From Isoetes taiwanensis (Eukaryota > Streptophyta > Lycopodiopsida > Isoetales > Isoetaceae), in NCBI GenBank assembly GCA_021234155.1, contig JAJEKV010000028.1, positions 5,246,451 through 5,310,450 on the forward strand: a stretch of 64,000 bases of DNA. The letters run 5' to 3'. The notes below the pieces were generated by a model. The model made no database searches. It was not told where the DNA came from and was given only the letters and a program-made list of their open reading frames with translations. Below are positions 11,746 through 23,750 of this stretch, in pieces. A program made the translations under genes and the position numbers. Position 1 is the first letter of the stretch, and every line of letters starts with the position of its first letter.

Positions 11746-12475
11746 TTAGATTACTTCTGCCTTTAATTGGTCCAACGCCTTCTCAAAAGAGTAATTCGAA
11801 AGTCTCTCTTCCATATTTATGACAATTCCTTCAAAGTATTGTGGCAGGGTATTCAGAAGCATGCACACTTTCTCATCTTCTGTTACATCCACACTCGTGG
11901 ATTGTAACTCATTAAGTAGATCCTTCATTTGGCAAATATGCTCCATGAATTTGTTCCCTTCTTGCAACTGTAAGTTATACAATTTCTTACGTAATGCAAA
12001 CCGATTTCCTGCCAGGTCAGAAGCACAATGACTCAATAGAATCTTCCAAATCTCACATGCAGTATTTGCATTCTTCACAAGCTGTGCTGGAACATCTTCC
12101 AGACTGGAATATATGATCAGTCTCGCCTTCCAATCCTTCTCAAGGATTTCTTTGACGGAATGATCAAGCACTACTTCGACAATGGCATTTTCACGTGCAG
12201 TGAGTTGACACAGACACGGGTTCACTCAACATCTCCAGAGCAAGATTAGGATTTTTGACAACATTCCACAGATCTTTATCCTCAAGGATCATCTGTATGC
12301 GCCACTTCCAGATTTGGAAGTTCCTCCCGTTAAACCTTGGAATCATTTTCCATTCAAATGAGCTCAGGGTTCCGGTAGATTCTATAGATGCAGACAGGTA
12401 AACAACAAAGGACAGATAAAGGACAAACAATATTTGAGTGTACAAATAAATGGCAAAGGCCACTGATGCGTACAA
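11746..12475 (-). pseudogene. Copia gag (UBN2-type)
   Basis: Two overlapping frames, 12475-12191 and 12225-11746. The first has the typical opening (PRFNGRNFQIWKWRIQMIL followed by a DLW phrase). The second continues with the helical capsid body (AREIWKIL-like, LRKKLYNLQLQEGNKFMEH, LLNTLPQYFEGIV). One frameshift near 12200 separates them. A separate frame change splits gag from the zinc knuckle. Confidence 0.85.
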
Positions 12476-12509
12476 GTATTAATTTTGATGGAGTGGGTCC
12501 ATAACCTAT

Positions 12510-12773
12510 TGAGAAGTTGAACCAAAACAAGACAATCAACAATAAGAAAAAAACAGTGAACTCTGATAACTCAACAGCAGATCACTCAAAATGCTTGATT
12601 ATCAGAAAACTCAGTGATCTTGCCTCAGAAGGCTATAGTTATAAATATATAACGTCATCTGAATCTAATATGAATTACTCCAAAAATGAAGCTCCTAAGA
12701 TTAAGGCTATAACTTAAGAAATTACTAAAACTTGACAACATGATTCTCGCTTCTCATTTTAGTATTCTTAACA
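12510..12773 (-). repeat. Copia 5' LTR
   Basis: Pairs with 8107-8378. It starts with TGTTAAG and ends with CTTCTCA on the minus strand (TG..CA). The adjacent internal bases (minus strand TAGGTTATGGACCCAC) occupy the primer-binding position but were not matched to a specific tRNA. Confidence 0.88.
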
Positions 12774-13315
12774 TGCCATGCATGTTTTGAAGAGGGCCCT
12801 CTATCATGAATCCAGTTCTCGTTGGAAAGTGCATTACACCCATAGAAGGCTTGCAGTATGAGCATACGAGAATGCATTATGGTGGACGTCTGGAGGAGAT
12901 GAATGTTAGGCGCTTCCTTTGGCGCCTCGAACTCCGTGCGAATACCAGACCCGATGGATGAGGCCTTCTTGGAGGCTGTTCTCCAGGGTCTGGGCTTTCC
13001 AGATATCCCCTCTGACTTCGATGTAACAGTAGCAGCATTGGATAACTTAATCATTCAGTCGTACAACTCCAGAACTAGAATTGGATTCAGTAGATCAGCC
13101 TTTAGCAGTCATTATCTAAGTATTCTTTGCTTCGATAGAGTAGGTTCTTTAAGAGTTTCGGCCCATAATTTGGGCTACCTAGCCTTAGGAAGATTTTCAC
13201 GAAATCTCTTTCAAATTTTGGTACTGGAAAGGTTCGGAATCGAGCCCATTCTTCACTAGACAGATTTCTTTGACCTCAGGCCGGCCTGGTTCTTCACGGA
13301 TTTACAGATCCTAGT

Positions 13316-15190
13316 GTGGAGATTTGCGGGGAAAAACTAAGAATGACTAACAGACAAGAGAAAAATGGTTCGGGCCTCTCCAAAAACCCAATTGACAGAG
13401 AGAAAGCCCTCAGAATCATCGAGGACGATGAATGGACGAATATTTTTTGGTTGGATGACAGGAAGGATAAGGTGTGGGAAAAGATGAAAACTATGTACAT
13501 CACCTTTGCGCTTATTCAAGATCAACAAAAAGCTGCTGCAGTTTGCATGGATGTTCTTGGGGACGGAGTGATATGTGACACCTTGGACAAAATGAGAGCT
13601 TTAGAGAAGGATTATGCCTCCGGCAGAGCAAACGACCGTGATTGGGCTTGGAATTTTCTTGAGTTACTTCAAGAAATGGACAGAAACCTCTACAAAAGGA
13701 TAATGGTTAAGCAGGGTCATTCCGAATCAGATTGCTGTAGCCTTAAAAATAATATTTTCCAGAAATCTATGAACGAGCTCCTCAATCTGGCAAAAACCTT
13801 GCTTGTTGACTTGGAAAACCTCAAGTGGAACTTCAAGGCTTCCATAAAACTGATCAAGAGATGGGAGGAAGCTGATGACAGCGTCATAGAAAGACACCAC
13901 AAGCAAGCCAAAAGCAAGCTCCCATCGGGCGCGGATTTGGTCCTGGAGGACGTCTCTCAGGAGTATGGGATCTTCCAGACCAGACTCAAGAAGGATACCA
14001 ATGCATGCAAAATCAAAGATTCAAATGGTTACTTCAACCCTCTGGAGACGAATCAGTGCGAATGCAAGAACTGCAAAAGTATAAATTCATCTGGGTTCGG
14101 CAAGGCAAGTACCATTGTTGGAGATCAGAATGTCAGCAACCGGATTCCTATTCTGGGCAAAAGCGACAAAGCAAAAGGTCAAATTCTTCCCTCTTACAAA
14201 AATGCTTTGCTTAACATAGTTTCTTATGATAACCCGTCTGATATACCCAAAGCTAATTCGGATTACATAGATCTTTCGGGTATCCAGGATTCTAATGTTG
14301 TTAACCTATACTCTGAAAGAGGTCTGATTATCCACTTTCTTATCAATTGCCCCTCCATTGGTGAAGTTAAGTTTTCTATTACCAAGACTCAGAGAATCCC
14401 CATTCTATCCCTGCTCAAGATCGATGACAGGACTTTTCAAATCTTGTGCAAAGATAATTTTAGTGTCTCTCACATGCTAAAAAAGAAGCTGGGTAAAATT
14501 AGCAACAATGATTTCTATATTATGAGATGGAGCCCCTTCTTTACCCCAGGTAACAGTAATCATATTTCTACCGCTACGTGGATCACCTTCCCCAATTTGC
14601 CCCCAGCTTTGTGGACCCTCTCTCATCTTAGCGCAATCTCGAGAAATCTCGGGGATATCATTTCCATAAACATTCCTCAAACCAACTTCCCTTCAGTTTG
14701 TATATCTAAGGAAATAAATTCCAAATGGCTGAGAAAGGTTAAAATTAAACTTTCTGAGGGCAGAACTATGGAATTGGATATTGTCTACTCGAAGCTCCCT
14801 GTCCTCAGAACTTCAGAGAAGGAGATTCCTATTGATGACAGAAGCCCCCTTAATATTAAGCCCCCTCTCATCATCAGGCAAGAATGGCATCCTAAAAAGA
14901 AAGAAATTGATGAAGTGGTGCAAAAGAGCAGTAAAATTACTGACATTGTCTCCCGAGCCACTGCAGATGATAAAAAGGACTACATCCCCATTACTGAACC
15001 TAATACCCCCTATTTTAATAGTAATTGGAATTTTGTCCTTAGAAATGTCAATATGGAAGTTAAATTCAAAATAGGTTTTGTGACTCTCTCCTTCCCCCTT
15101 AAAGAAGATAACCACTCCGAGGCCGATTCTGAGAGCTACAGCTCTGAGAACGATTTTCTTCATTCCTGTGATGATGAAGGTTGGAAGTAG
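13316..15190 (+). CDS. LINE 2 ORF1 (gag-like, DUF4283-type)
   Basis: An uninterrupted 624-residue frame. The first half is charged and helical, with a short Cys-rich patch (NQCECKNCKSIN) near residue 250. Residues about 330-470 resemble the DUF4283 domain of plant L1 ORF1 proteins: a beta-rich core followed by MRWSPFFTP, ATWITFPNLP, LWTLSHLSAISRNLGDIISI. The C-terminus is acidic (SEADSESYSSEND). The family binds element RNA. No CCHC knuckle is seen. An intact ORF1 of this length beside a lightly damaged ORF2 suggests a fairly young copy. Confidence 0.72.
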   Translation: MEICGEKLRMTNRQEKNGSGLSKNPIDREKALRIIEDDEWTNIFWLDDRKDKVWEKMKTMYITFALIQDQQKAAAVCMDVLGDGVICDTLDKMRALEKDYASGRANDRDWAWNFLELLQEMDRNLYKRIMVKQGHSESDCCSLKNNIFQKSMNELLNLAKTLLVDLENLKWNFKASIKLIKRWEEADDSVIERHHKQAKSKLPSGADLVLEDVSQEYGIFQTRLKKDTNACKIKDSNGYFNPLETNQCECKNCKSINSSGFGKASTIVGDQNVSNRIPILGKSDKAKGQILPSYKNALLNIVSYDNPSDIPKANSDYIDLSGIQDSNVVNLYSERGLIIHFLINCPSIGEVKFSITKTQRIPILSLLKIDDRTFQILCKDNFSVSHMLKKKLGKISNNDFYIMRWSPFFTPGNSNHISTATWITFPNLPPALWTLSHLSAISRNLGDIISINIPQTNFPSVCISKEINSKWLRKVKIKLSEGRTMELDIVYSKLPVLRTSEKEIPIDDRSPLNIKPPLIIRQEWHPKKKEIDEVVQKSSKITDIVSRATADDKKDYIPITEPNTPYFNSNWNFVLRNVNMEVKFKIGFVTLSFPLKEDNHSEADSESYSSENDFLHSCDDEGWK

Positions 15191-15303
15191 ATTACAAAGA
15201 AAAGAGGAAGGGGACAGAAAAAATCCTATGTTGGACCGCTCAGGGTCAGCCCCAGAAATTCTGCCATTCAATCTAGAATGGCTAAAGGCTTATATAAATA
15301 TTA

Positions 15304-18300
15304 ATGTATGACTCCCTAAGAATTGTTACCTGGAATCTCCAGGGAATTAATAATCTTATCAAAAGGGAGCGTTTAAAAGTTTGTCTTTCCTCCCTCAACC
15401 CTGACATCTTGTTCATCCAGGAACACAAGATTCATGATCCCAACCATAATACCATTATTTCCAGAGCTCTCCCTCCTAATTTTAAAACTTGGTCTATAAG
15501 TGCTAACGACTCTTCTGCAGGTATTGCTATTGCTTGGAATCAGAGAACTGATCTGCAAATAGATCATATGATTAATGATAACAATGGTAGATGGCAGATC
15601 TTGGTATGCAAGCTCGGGTCTGGTAATATTGCTTTAGTTAATGTCTATTCCTATCATAATCCCTCTGATAGAATTTTAGTTTGGAATAGAATCAATTCTA
15701 GTTTAGCTAGCTTAGATATTGATGATTTGATTATTGGTGGAGATTTCAATATGGTTACTGATAGCTTTATGAAAAATAGAAACTTTAAGGCTCTTTTGCC
15801 TCAAGAGATGTGTGCTTGGGTCAGCCTTCTGTCTGCTCACAATCTCAAGCTAGCCAGAACCACGCCCAACTCTTTCAGCTGGTCCGACCACAGAGTTGAC
15901 CCCATTTGCTGCTTACATGACAGATTTTACCTCAGTGAAAATATTTGGACCATTAACAGTAGGGTTGATAATTTGACTGGCTACACCCTCTCTGATCACT
16001 ACCCTCAGCTTATCATTTTAAGTGATACAGATCATAACAAAAGGAAGTCTTTTTTTAAGATGAACTTCAGCCTTCTTGACCACGAAGATTTCCTCACCAA
16101 GCTTCAAGATATATCCAACTGCCACCCCAAACCAGCTGGAGACAGGGGATGGATGTGGTGGTGGATTAATTTAGCTAAACATATCAAAAGTTGGCTGAAA
16201 GAGTGGGGCAAGGAGATTCACTATAACAAGCAAGCCAATTTAGCCTTCCTGAGACAAAGGCTTATCAATACTCCCACTGATCAGCAGGATGATATTAAGA
16301 TCCAGATAGAAAAAGAGGAGCTTGAAATTGCCAAAGGTTGGAAAATGAAAGCTAAAATCAAGGAGCTCAAAGAAGACGAGAGGTGCAACTCCAAGTATTT
16401 CTTCATCAAAACCAAAACCAGGATCAAGAGAAACTAGATCTATGAGATCAAAGTTGGCGATTCCCTTATCTCTGATGACAATGATCTTAAAAAAGCTGCA
16501 GTTGAACACTTTACCAATATCATGGGCACAAATACTGACTGTTCAGAAGAGATGATGGATACTTTCATTAATATAAGGAGTAAGGTAAATGGCAATCAGA
16601 ATGAGATGATCTCCTCCCCTTTCACGGAGAACTTACTCAAGGAAGTGGTCATGGGTATGGACAATGGTAAAACCCCTGGACCAGATGGTTTACCAGCTGA
16701 ATTTTTTAAAAAGGCCTGGCCTGTCCTAAGTGAAGGTGTCACCAGATTGGCTAATGAGTTCAGAATCTGCAAGCGTCTGGATGCTAGAATCAATACTAGC
16801 CTTATCACTCTTATCCCCAAAATTGATTCCCCCATCTCCTTTGCTGATTATAGGCCAATCTCTCTGACTAATGTTATTTATAAGATAATTGCAGGTGCTA
16901 TAGCCGCCAGACTCAAAAAGATTTTGGATTCTGTTATTAGCAGCCCAATCTGCCTACCTCAAAGACAGATTCATCTTGGACAACGTGGTGACTGCTATTT
17001 TAGGATTGCAACGGGCTAAAGACTCCAAGCAAGATATAGCCCTCCTTAAGCTGGATATCACAAAAGCCTTTGACATGGTCAGTTGGAAGTTTCTTTACAA
17101 AAGCTGCAGGACTCTTGGCTTCAATGAGGAGAGCATTGGTATGTTCAATGCCATTCTTAGCAATTCCAGATCTGCAGTCCTCATAAATAGTGAGACCAGC
17201 CCCTTCTTCTCCATCCAAAGTGGGGTAAAACAAGGTTGTCCTCTTGCACCCTTTCTCTTTTTAATTGTTATGGAAGCTTTGCACAGCAGATTGGAAGAAG
17301 CCAAGAATAATAATTCCATTAAAGATCTTAAGCTCCCGGACAATCCATGGGTGGACCAAATCCTCAATGGGCATTTTGCTGATGATACTTTTATTTTGAC
17401 TTCTATGGAACATAATTCCATCATCAACATTCAAAGTATCCTCCAAGACTTTGGTCATACTTCAGGATGCAGAATTTATCCTCTCAAATCTGCCATTCAC
17501 TCTAGGGAGATCGACAAAGGTACTCGGGCAGCTGAACTTTTTGGATGTAAGTATTATTCCCCCTGCACTAAATCCAAAATTTTAGGGATCCCCTTTGCCA
17601 TCAGAAGTAATGCCTCTGATTTATGGCTTGATATTATTGAAAAATTCTATAAAAAGGTTGACTCCCTAAACTCTAAGTATCTTTCTAAAAATGGGAGGGC
17701 CATAATTGCCAACTTCGTGATTTCCTCTTCTCATGTTTACCAATCTTCGGTCATTCTGGCCCCCAAGAAGATCACTAACAAGCTTCAAAGTATTATTGGC
17801 AGGTTTATTGCATATGGTCAAAATAAGAGATGTTGGCATCCGGTTTCGATGGAGGAATGCTGCAAGCCTAAAAAGAATGGTGGTCTAGGAACCATGAATA
17901 TCAGAAAACAGGGATTAGCTTTAGCTGCTAAATACTTCCACAGGGCTTGTTATGACAAAATCAAGCACTCTATCTCCATTCTGATCAAACACTATATCAG
18001 CAAATGCCACCCGTATGGATGGAGGATCCTCAAAATGGAATTGCCATACTCCATCTTTTTTCCTTTCTCTATCCCTGCAACTACCCCAGGTATAATCAAG
18101 AAGTGGATCTATGCTTGGACAGAAGTTAGACAAATGTACAATAGGGAGAAGGGCCTCTCTATGGAGCAATCCATCTTCTGGAATCCAGCCTTGATCCTTG
18201 ATAATCACAACTTATGCCTGGCTTGTCACTTTCCTGAACAAGCCAAATTATGGAAACAAAAAGGGATTACTCTTATCAGCCACCTTTTTGATGACAATGG

Positions 18301-18952
18301 TATTATCCCCTTCCAATATTCTGCACTTGCTGAAGAGGATAATCATACTAGACTGCTCTATGATGCCATCACTAACATTATCATGCAGGGCAGTTGGTCT
18401 CACTCTCCTGACTCATGGAGTCACAATGGTAAAACTGGCTACACTGTCAGGCTGGCTTACAGATTCCTAATGAGTCAATAGGAAATCACTATTCACTTAA
18501 AGTGGGATGTCTCCCCTGACACAGCCAGGAAGAACTTGGTTTTTATGTGGAAAAGCCCAATCAATCCAAAGATCAAGGCTTTCATGTGGCAATTATGGCA
18601 CAAAGGCCTTGCAACCAATTGTAAGAGATTTCAATTATCTATGACTAACTCGGATTTGTGTGACAGATGCCTGGCTAGCAAAGAGGATGAAGAACATCTT
18701 TTCAGATCTTGCCTATGGTCGGAGTGGATTCTGGAACTTGCCTCTAATATCTTTGGCCAAAACCTGGTAGCCTTGAGCCACAAGGACTTCTTTATGCCTA
18801 TCAACCCGACTGATTGGAGAATTTACATCCTCCTATGGAGGATCTGGAAAGGAAGAAATAGCTTTATTTTTAATTATAAAATAATCCCGCCGGAAGGAAT
18901 CATTAAACATGTATTATATGACATCAATTGGATTATGAATATTAATGGGTGA
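15304..18952 (+). pseudogene. LINE 2 ORF2: endonuclease-reverse transcriptase-zf-RVT
   Basis: The endonuclease (15304-16300) shows TWNLQGINN, FIQEHKI, IIGGDFNMV and LSDHYPQ. The RT shows GPDGLPAEFFKKAWPVL, ADYRPISLTNVIYKIIA, LDITKAFDMVSW, GVKQGCPLAPFLFLIVM and the catalytic FADDTFIL. A zf-RVT domain (18536-18800) has WLWHKG-like and CDRCLASKEDEEHLFRSC motifs. Lesions are a TAG at 16435-16437, a frameshift near 16976-17019 and a TAG at 18479-18481. The element cannot make full-length ORF2p, but its motifs are well preserved. Confidence 0.88.
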
Positions 18953-19690
18953 TATGGTTGCTGCTGCAGATACTCTTTTCATTATGACCAGGAGGCTTGT
19001 ATGGAAGAAAAACAAGGCGGAGATCAACCAGGAATGGGTCAAATTCTTCGGAGTTGTTGATACATCGATGCACGCAGATTCTATATGCACCTGTGGTTGC
19101 TGCTGCGACCAGAATGTTGCTGGAAAGATGGACAACGGAAGCTCTGGAAGATCTCGGCCTTCAAGAAGTAGCCATAGCGCTCGTTTAAGGTATGGCCTTT
19201 GCATTCTGTATCGTGAAGCGTCTTCCCGTCGGATTTCCGCGCCTGGTTGCTTTGCTCCCTCTTTTTTCATATTATTTCACTATTCCATGGCGAAGCCCTT
19301 TCGTCCAGACTCGTGGTATTCTATCTTTCTTTTGTTTTGGATGATTCCCTTTAAACTGGCTCTTTTTTGTTGGGATCTTGGTCCCGTGGCTGTAGATCCA
19401 TCCATTTTGCAAAGCTTTCCTAGGTTTTTTGCCACAGTGAGCTTCTCAATTCATATCAGGGCTTTAAAGAGTAGCAATCCAATACCTCCTTGGACTACAG
19501 TTTTAAGCCATACGGCGTTAAAACTTCCTGCCATCCTTTTTCTTCTTAAGTGTTATGCCTTTGCGGATAGATTGCCAGACTTGGTGTTGCACTTCGTTTA
19601 TTCTGTGCACATTTACCTTGTGGCTAAGTTAGTCTGATTTTTGTTTCATTGTACGCCGAAGTTTCTTTCATGTTTTATATATATAAAATT
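18945..19690 (+). other. LINE 2 3' region with an open stretch
   Basis: An open frame of 230 codons follows ORF2 with a one-frame change. Its first residues (VAAADTLFIMTRR) look like the tail of plant L1 ORF2. The rest is hydrophobic and low in similarity to anything I know, so it is probably 3' UTR rather than a gene. Confidence 0.45.
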
Positions 19691-19876
19691 TTGCACGCAT
19701 TCGACATCTTCTTGACAACAAGTTCGAATGAACAGGAAGCTTGATGAATGGACAACAAGTTGGACATTCATATCATTTTCAACTAGCACAAATTCGATAA
19801 AGAGAAATGTTCGCGGCGGGCTTGGCCCCGCGATAAATTTCTTGTATTCATAATTCATAGCAGATAATGTCAATTT

Positions 19877-20900
19877 CAGATATTAACCATTACATGTCTT
19901 TGGCTAGCATAAAATTCTAAAATAGAAAAACATCATGGATCATGAGACAAAATTGCTGCTATGAAGCATGTTCAACTGAACAAACAAAATTCCTGTATAT
20001 AATAAAATCCAGAACTTGTCCTGGAAGTAAATAAGAGTAGAATGTACTTTTTAGGAGGAGTTTAGACAAAATAAAGTGAATCGTGTAGAGTAGCATATAT
20101 CCCATGCTTGCAAATGACATAAATGTGAAAAACCTGGAGAGATAGCACCTGTTACCTGCAGCAAAACCAATTTAATGCTGCCATGAAGCATGTTCAACTG
20201 AACAAACAAAATTCCTGTATATAATAAAATCCAGAACTTGATCTGGAAGTAAATAGGAGTAGAATGTACTTTTTAGAAGGAGTTTAGACAAAGTAAAGTG
20301 AATCATGTAGAGTAGCATATATTCCATGCTTGCAAATGACATAAATGTGCCAATTTAATGTTAGCCTAAAAAGGTAAATTTCAAAGTTGCTAGCAGGTAA
20401 GCAATGGGGCCGTTTGGCTTAACGCTTCACCAGAAAACAACTTTCAATTACAATAAAAGCTAAAATACTTGTATGACATGCAAAAAATCTAAGATTAGTT
20501 TAGTTAGTGAAATATTCCCATGGTTTGTATTGAATCAGTAGCTGGAATTTTAATAAATCCTGGAATCTTGCAAGATTGAATACCATCCTTTAGATTTGTG
20601 TGATTTTTTGGCGGATCTATGTAAAATCCATGGGATCTTTCTAGATCTAGATGTATGCACCAGCTTACTTACCCCATTCCTATTTCTGTAACACTTGACC
20701 AATATAACTAGAGAGGCCCCTCTCTAATGTTGTACATATTTGAAGTGGTGTATTCATAAATAAATCCTGGAATTGAGATATCTAAAGTAGCTAAATCACA
20801 TGACCATATGCTTTATAAATTCACAAACAATACTATATATCAAACGTGGTTCGTGTTTTTGGTCTTGTGTAAATCTGATGGAATTTCCCTTTGCAATTTG
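19877..20900 (+). repeat. Segmental duplicate, copy 1
   Basis: This segment matches 22005-22675 and 23620-23750 in the same order and orientation (starting at ATTAACCATTACAT, ending at the CGTGTTTTTGGTC area), with the second copy interrupted by an insertion. Inside it, 19970-20130 is tandemly repeated at 20178-20350. No coding potential. Confidence 0.8.
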
Positions 20901-20904
20901 GCCT

Positions 20905-21290
20905 CCTATATGATACTCTGCTGCAGCAGCTTGTTTTACAGTCCTTTTAGTATCGCTTGACTCACTATATTTTCAAAGGCAATGGTAGCGCTTGTAAGTA
21001 TTGCTGCTGCCTCCCTCTCTTTGGTATCTTTGGCATTCTTAGTAGCCCTGAAGTTAGATTTGCCAGCAAGTGTTAAGGATTTGGCAGGGACATGATAATC
21101 AAACAGGGTTTTTCTCTTGTCTGCTTGTCTTTTCTCTTCTTCCATCTTTCAGAGGGTTTTCTTGTTGAAACCACCTTTCTTTCTTCTATAAGCAAGAAAC
21201 ATGTATCTATGCCTTCATTTCTGCAGCTGAACAACTTGACAGATGGAAATATTATCCAAAGCAAGCCTAGAGTGTTAAATACCATTTCGT
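20905..21290 (-). other. Short open stretches, possible exon remnant
   Basis: Two overlapping minus-strand open stretches end at 20936 and 21073. One is charged and helical (KRQADKRKTLFDYHVPAKSL, then an Ala-rich segment). I do not recognise it. It could be an exon or a fragment of a mobile element. Confidence 0.25.
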
Positions 21291-21539
21291 AGTTCCACGG
21301 TATGCGAAATGTTCATCTAGAAGGATCGAGCATCATTCTGGTCTCCAGCTGCGCACTTCTGTTAGGGTTTGCTATGAAAACCCTAAAGTTGGATCATCGT
21401 GAGAAGGAGGAAATAGATATTAAGTAAAGTTTAAGAAATAAGGCCTATTATTCTAACAAAGAATAACGTTTCACCCTAGGTTCTGCCAATGTGGTATGCC
21501 CTACATGAATAAGGCTTCAGTTAATTCCAGGACATGGCA

Positions 21540-21640
21540 GCGGCCATGGTAAAACTGGTATTATGAAACATGATTGCAATGTCATGGTTGAAAAAAAACG
21601 ACCAAGAAACGCCTATTTCCCCCAAAAAAAAAAAAAATCA
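21540..21640 (+). repeat. Dispersed repeat ending in A-rich tail, copy 2
   Basis: Counterpart of 2695-2808, with the same succession of TATTATGAAACATG, an A run, ACCAAGAAA and a CCCAAAAAAAA run. Confidence 0.45.
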
Positions 21641-22004
21641 TTGATCGTACCATAAACAAAACCTTAGAAAAAACGAAGACACATTTTTGCATGCTTTTGC
21701 ACTTGACTGGGCCATAGACGAACGTGGAAGAGAGCCACACCCAAGGAAGAAACAGTCAGGGCCATCTCCTTTGGATTGGTGGATCGAAGTAAATGTATTG
21801 GAGAAGGTACTTGTACGAGGATTCTAGATGAGAAGAAGCAACACTTAAAAGATCTTGCAAGCCAATTAGTAGCAATCTCTAAGGCACTTACACCGCAGCT
21901 AGCACTGGCACATTTAATTAAAGTGGGCTACATGTGATTCCCATTTTTTTTAGAACCCTCTTATTATATACGAAAAGGACGTGTGAAGCACTTTGGGGCT
22001 TATA

Positions 22005-23750
22005 TTAACCATTACATATCTTTGGCTAGCATAAAGTTCTAAAATAGAAAAACCTCATGGATCATGAGACAAAATTGCTGCTATGAAGCATGTTCAACTG
22101 AACAAACAAAATTCATGTTTATAATAAAATCCAGAACTAGACCTGGAAGTAAATAAGAGTAGAATGTACTTTTTAAAAGGAGTTTAGACAAAGTAAAGTG
22201 AATCGTGTAGAGTAGTATATATCCCATGCTTGCAAATGACATAAATGTGAAAAACCTGGAGAGATAGCACCGGTTACTTGCAACCAATTGAATATTAGCC
22301 TAAAAGGGTAAAATACAAAGTTGCTAGCAGGTAAGCAATGGGGCCATCTGGCTTAACGCCCTTCACCAGAAAACAACTTGCAATTACAATAAAATCTAAA
22401 ATACTTATATGACATGCAAAAAATCTAAGATTAGTTTAGTTAGTGAAATATTCCCATGGTTTGTGTTGAATCAGTAGGTGGAATTATAATAAATCCTAGA
22501 ATATTACAAAATTGAATACCATCCTTTAGATCTGTGTGATTTTTTGGCAGATCTGTGTAAAATCCATGGGATTTTTCTAGATCTAGACGTATGCACCAAC
22601 ACTTACCCCATTCCTGTTTCTGTAACACTAGACCAATATAACTAGAGAGGGCCCCTCTCTAATATTGTACATATTTCATATTTCTCTAATGTTATTTTGC
22701 TACATATTCTAAACGATGTGCACCTTGGCCTACCACAGTCGTCGGATTCGTCGATCTCTGGCACCTCTCGTTTTGTTTATATAGTCATTTATGATTGGAG
22801 GCACCGATGATTTTGAAATATGAAATACGATTTCGCATAAGATTTTGGGGGAATATCGAACCTATATACGACTTTGCCTAAGATTTTAGAATATGAAATA
22901 CGGGAGCTCGAACCTCTACCAAAATAATTCAATGTCGTGACTAAAACTACTTTAACCAATATACCCAGTGAGCTAATGCGATTATTTTTTATCTTGAATC
23001 TATGCTTTTTTTTTATAACAACTTATTCGATTGTTTTAGGGATATATGGTCTATGGTTTCAGGAATCATATCAAATCCCCCTAGAACCCCCTGTTATTTT
23101 GCTACATATTCTAAACGAGGTGCACCTTGGACTACCACAGTCATCGGATTCGTCGATCCTACGACCCAGATCATATTCTAAACGAGGTGCACTTTGGACT
23201 ACCACAATCGTCGGATTCGTCGATCCTATGACCCAGATCGTATGCTAGGGCCCCTGGGCACCTCTCGTTTTGTTTATATAGTCATTTATGATTGGAGGCG
23301 CTGATGATTTTGAAATATGGAATACGATTTCGCCTAAGATTTTGACGGAATATCGAACCTCTATACGACTTTGCCTAAAATTTTAGAATATGAAATACAA
23401 GAGCTCGAACCTCTACCAAAATAATTCAATGTCGTAACTAAGACTACTTTAATCAATATACCCAGTGAGCTAATGCGATTATTTTTTATCTTGAATCTAT
23501 ATTTTGTTTTATAACAATTTATTCGATTGTTTTAGGGATATATGGTCTATTGTTTCAGGAATTAGTATTTTTACATCCATATCAAATCCATCTGGGACCC
23601 CCTGTTATTATGCTACATATTTAAAGTGGTATATTCATAAATAAATCCTGGAATTGAGATCTCTAAAGTAGCTAAATCACATGACCATATTCACAAGCAA
23701 TACTAGACATCAAACCTGGTTCGTGTTGTTGGTCAAAATAGCTTCATCTT
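22005..23750 (+). repeat. Segmental duplicate, copy 2, with inserted tandem block
   Basis: Matches 19877-20900 but is split at about 22675/23620 by 0.95 kb of unrelated tandem sequence. The bases flanking the insertion (TACATATTT on both sides) could be a target-site duplication. Confidence 0.75.
22690..23612 (+). repeat. Two tandem units of about 410 and 510 bp
   Basis: Each unit starts with GTTATTTTGCTACATATTC, passes through CGTCGGATTCGTCGATC and CACCTCTCGTTTTG, and ends with a GGGATATATGGTCTA phrase. The second unit is longer because a 65-bp stretch (23104-23168) is itself duplicated (23169-23240). No ORF of interest. Confidence 0.75.

Larger units (their letters stand above)
8107..12773 (-). 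mobile_element. Copia (Ty1) LTR retrotransposon, complete but decayed
   Basis: Two direct LTRs of 272 and 264 bp flank gag, protease, integrase, RT and RNase H in that order on the minus strand; integrase before RT is the Copia order. A PPT-like AAGTGGGGG (minus strand) abuts the 3' LTR. No clean target-site duplication was found. The LTRs differ by several percent, so the insertion is not recent. It abuts the 5' part of the L1 that follows. Confidence 0.9.
12780..19690 (+). mobile_element. LINE 2: plant L1-type non-LTR retrotransposon
   Basis: A long 5' region leads into a 624-residue ORF1, then an APE-RT ORF2 ending in the zf-RVT domain, then a 3' region to about 19.69 kb. Limits are approximate because no poly(A) tail or target duplication was fixed. 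The 5' region (12903-13259) holds a 118-codon open stretch of unknown nature. Confidence 0.82.

Noticed and set aside
18945-19637. Independent membrane-protein gene
   Set aside because: Its start continues the L1 tail and the rest is hydrophobic by composition. Position and frame fit LINE 3' UTR.
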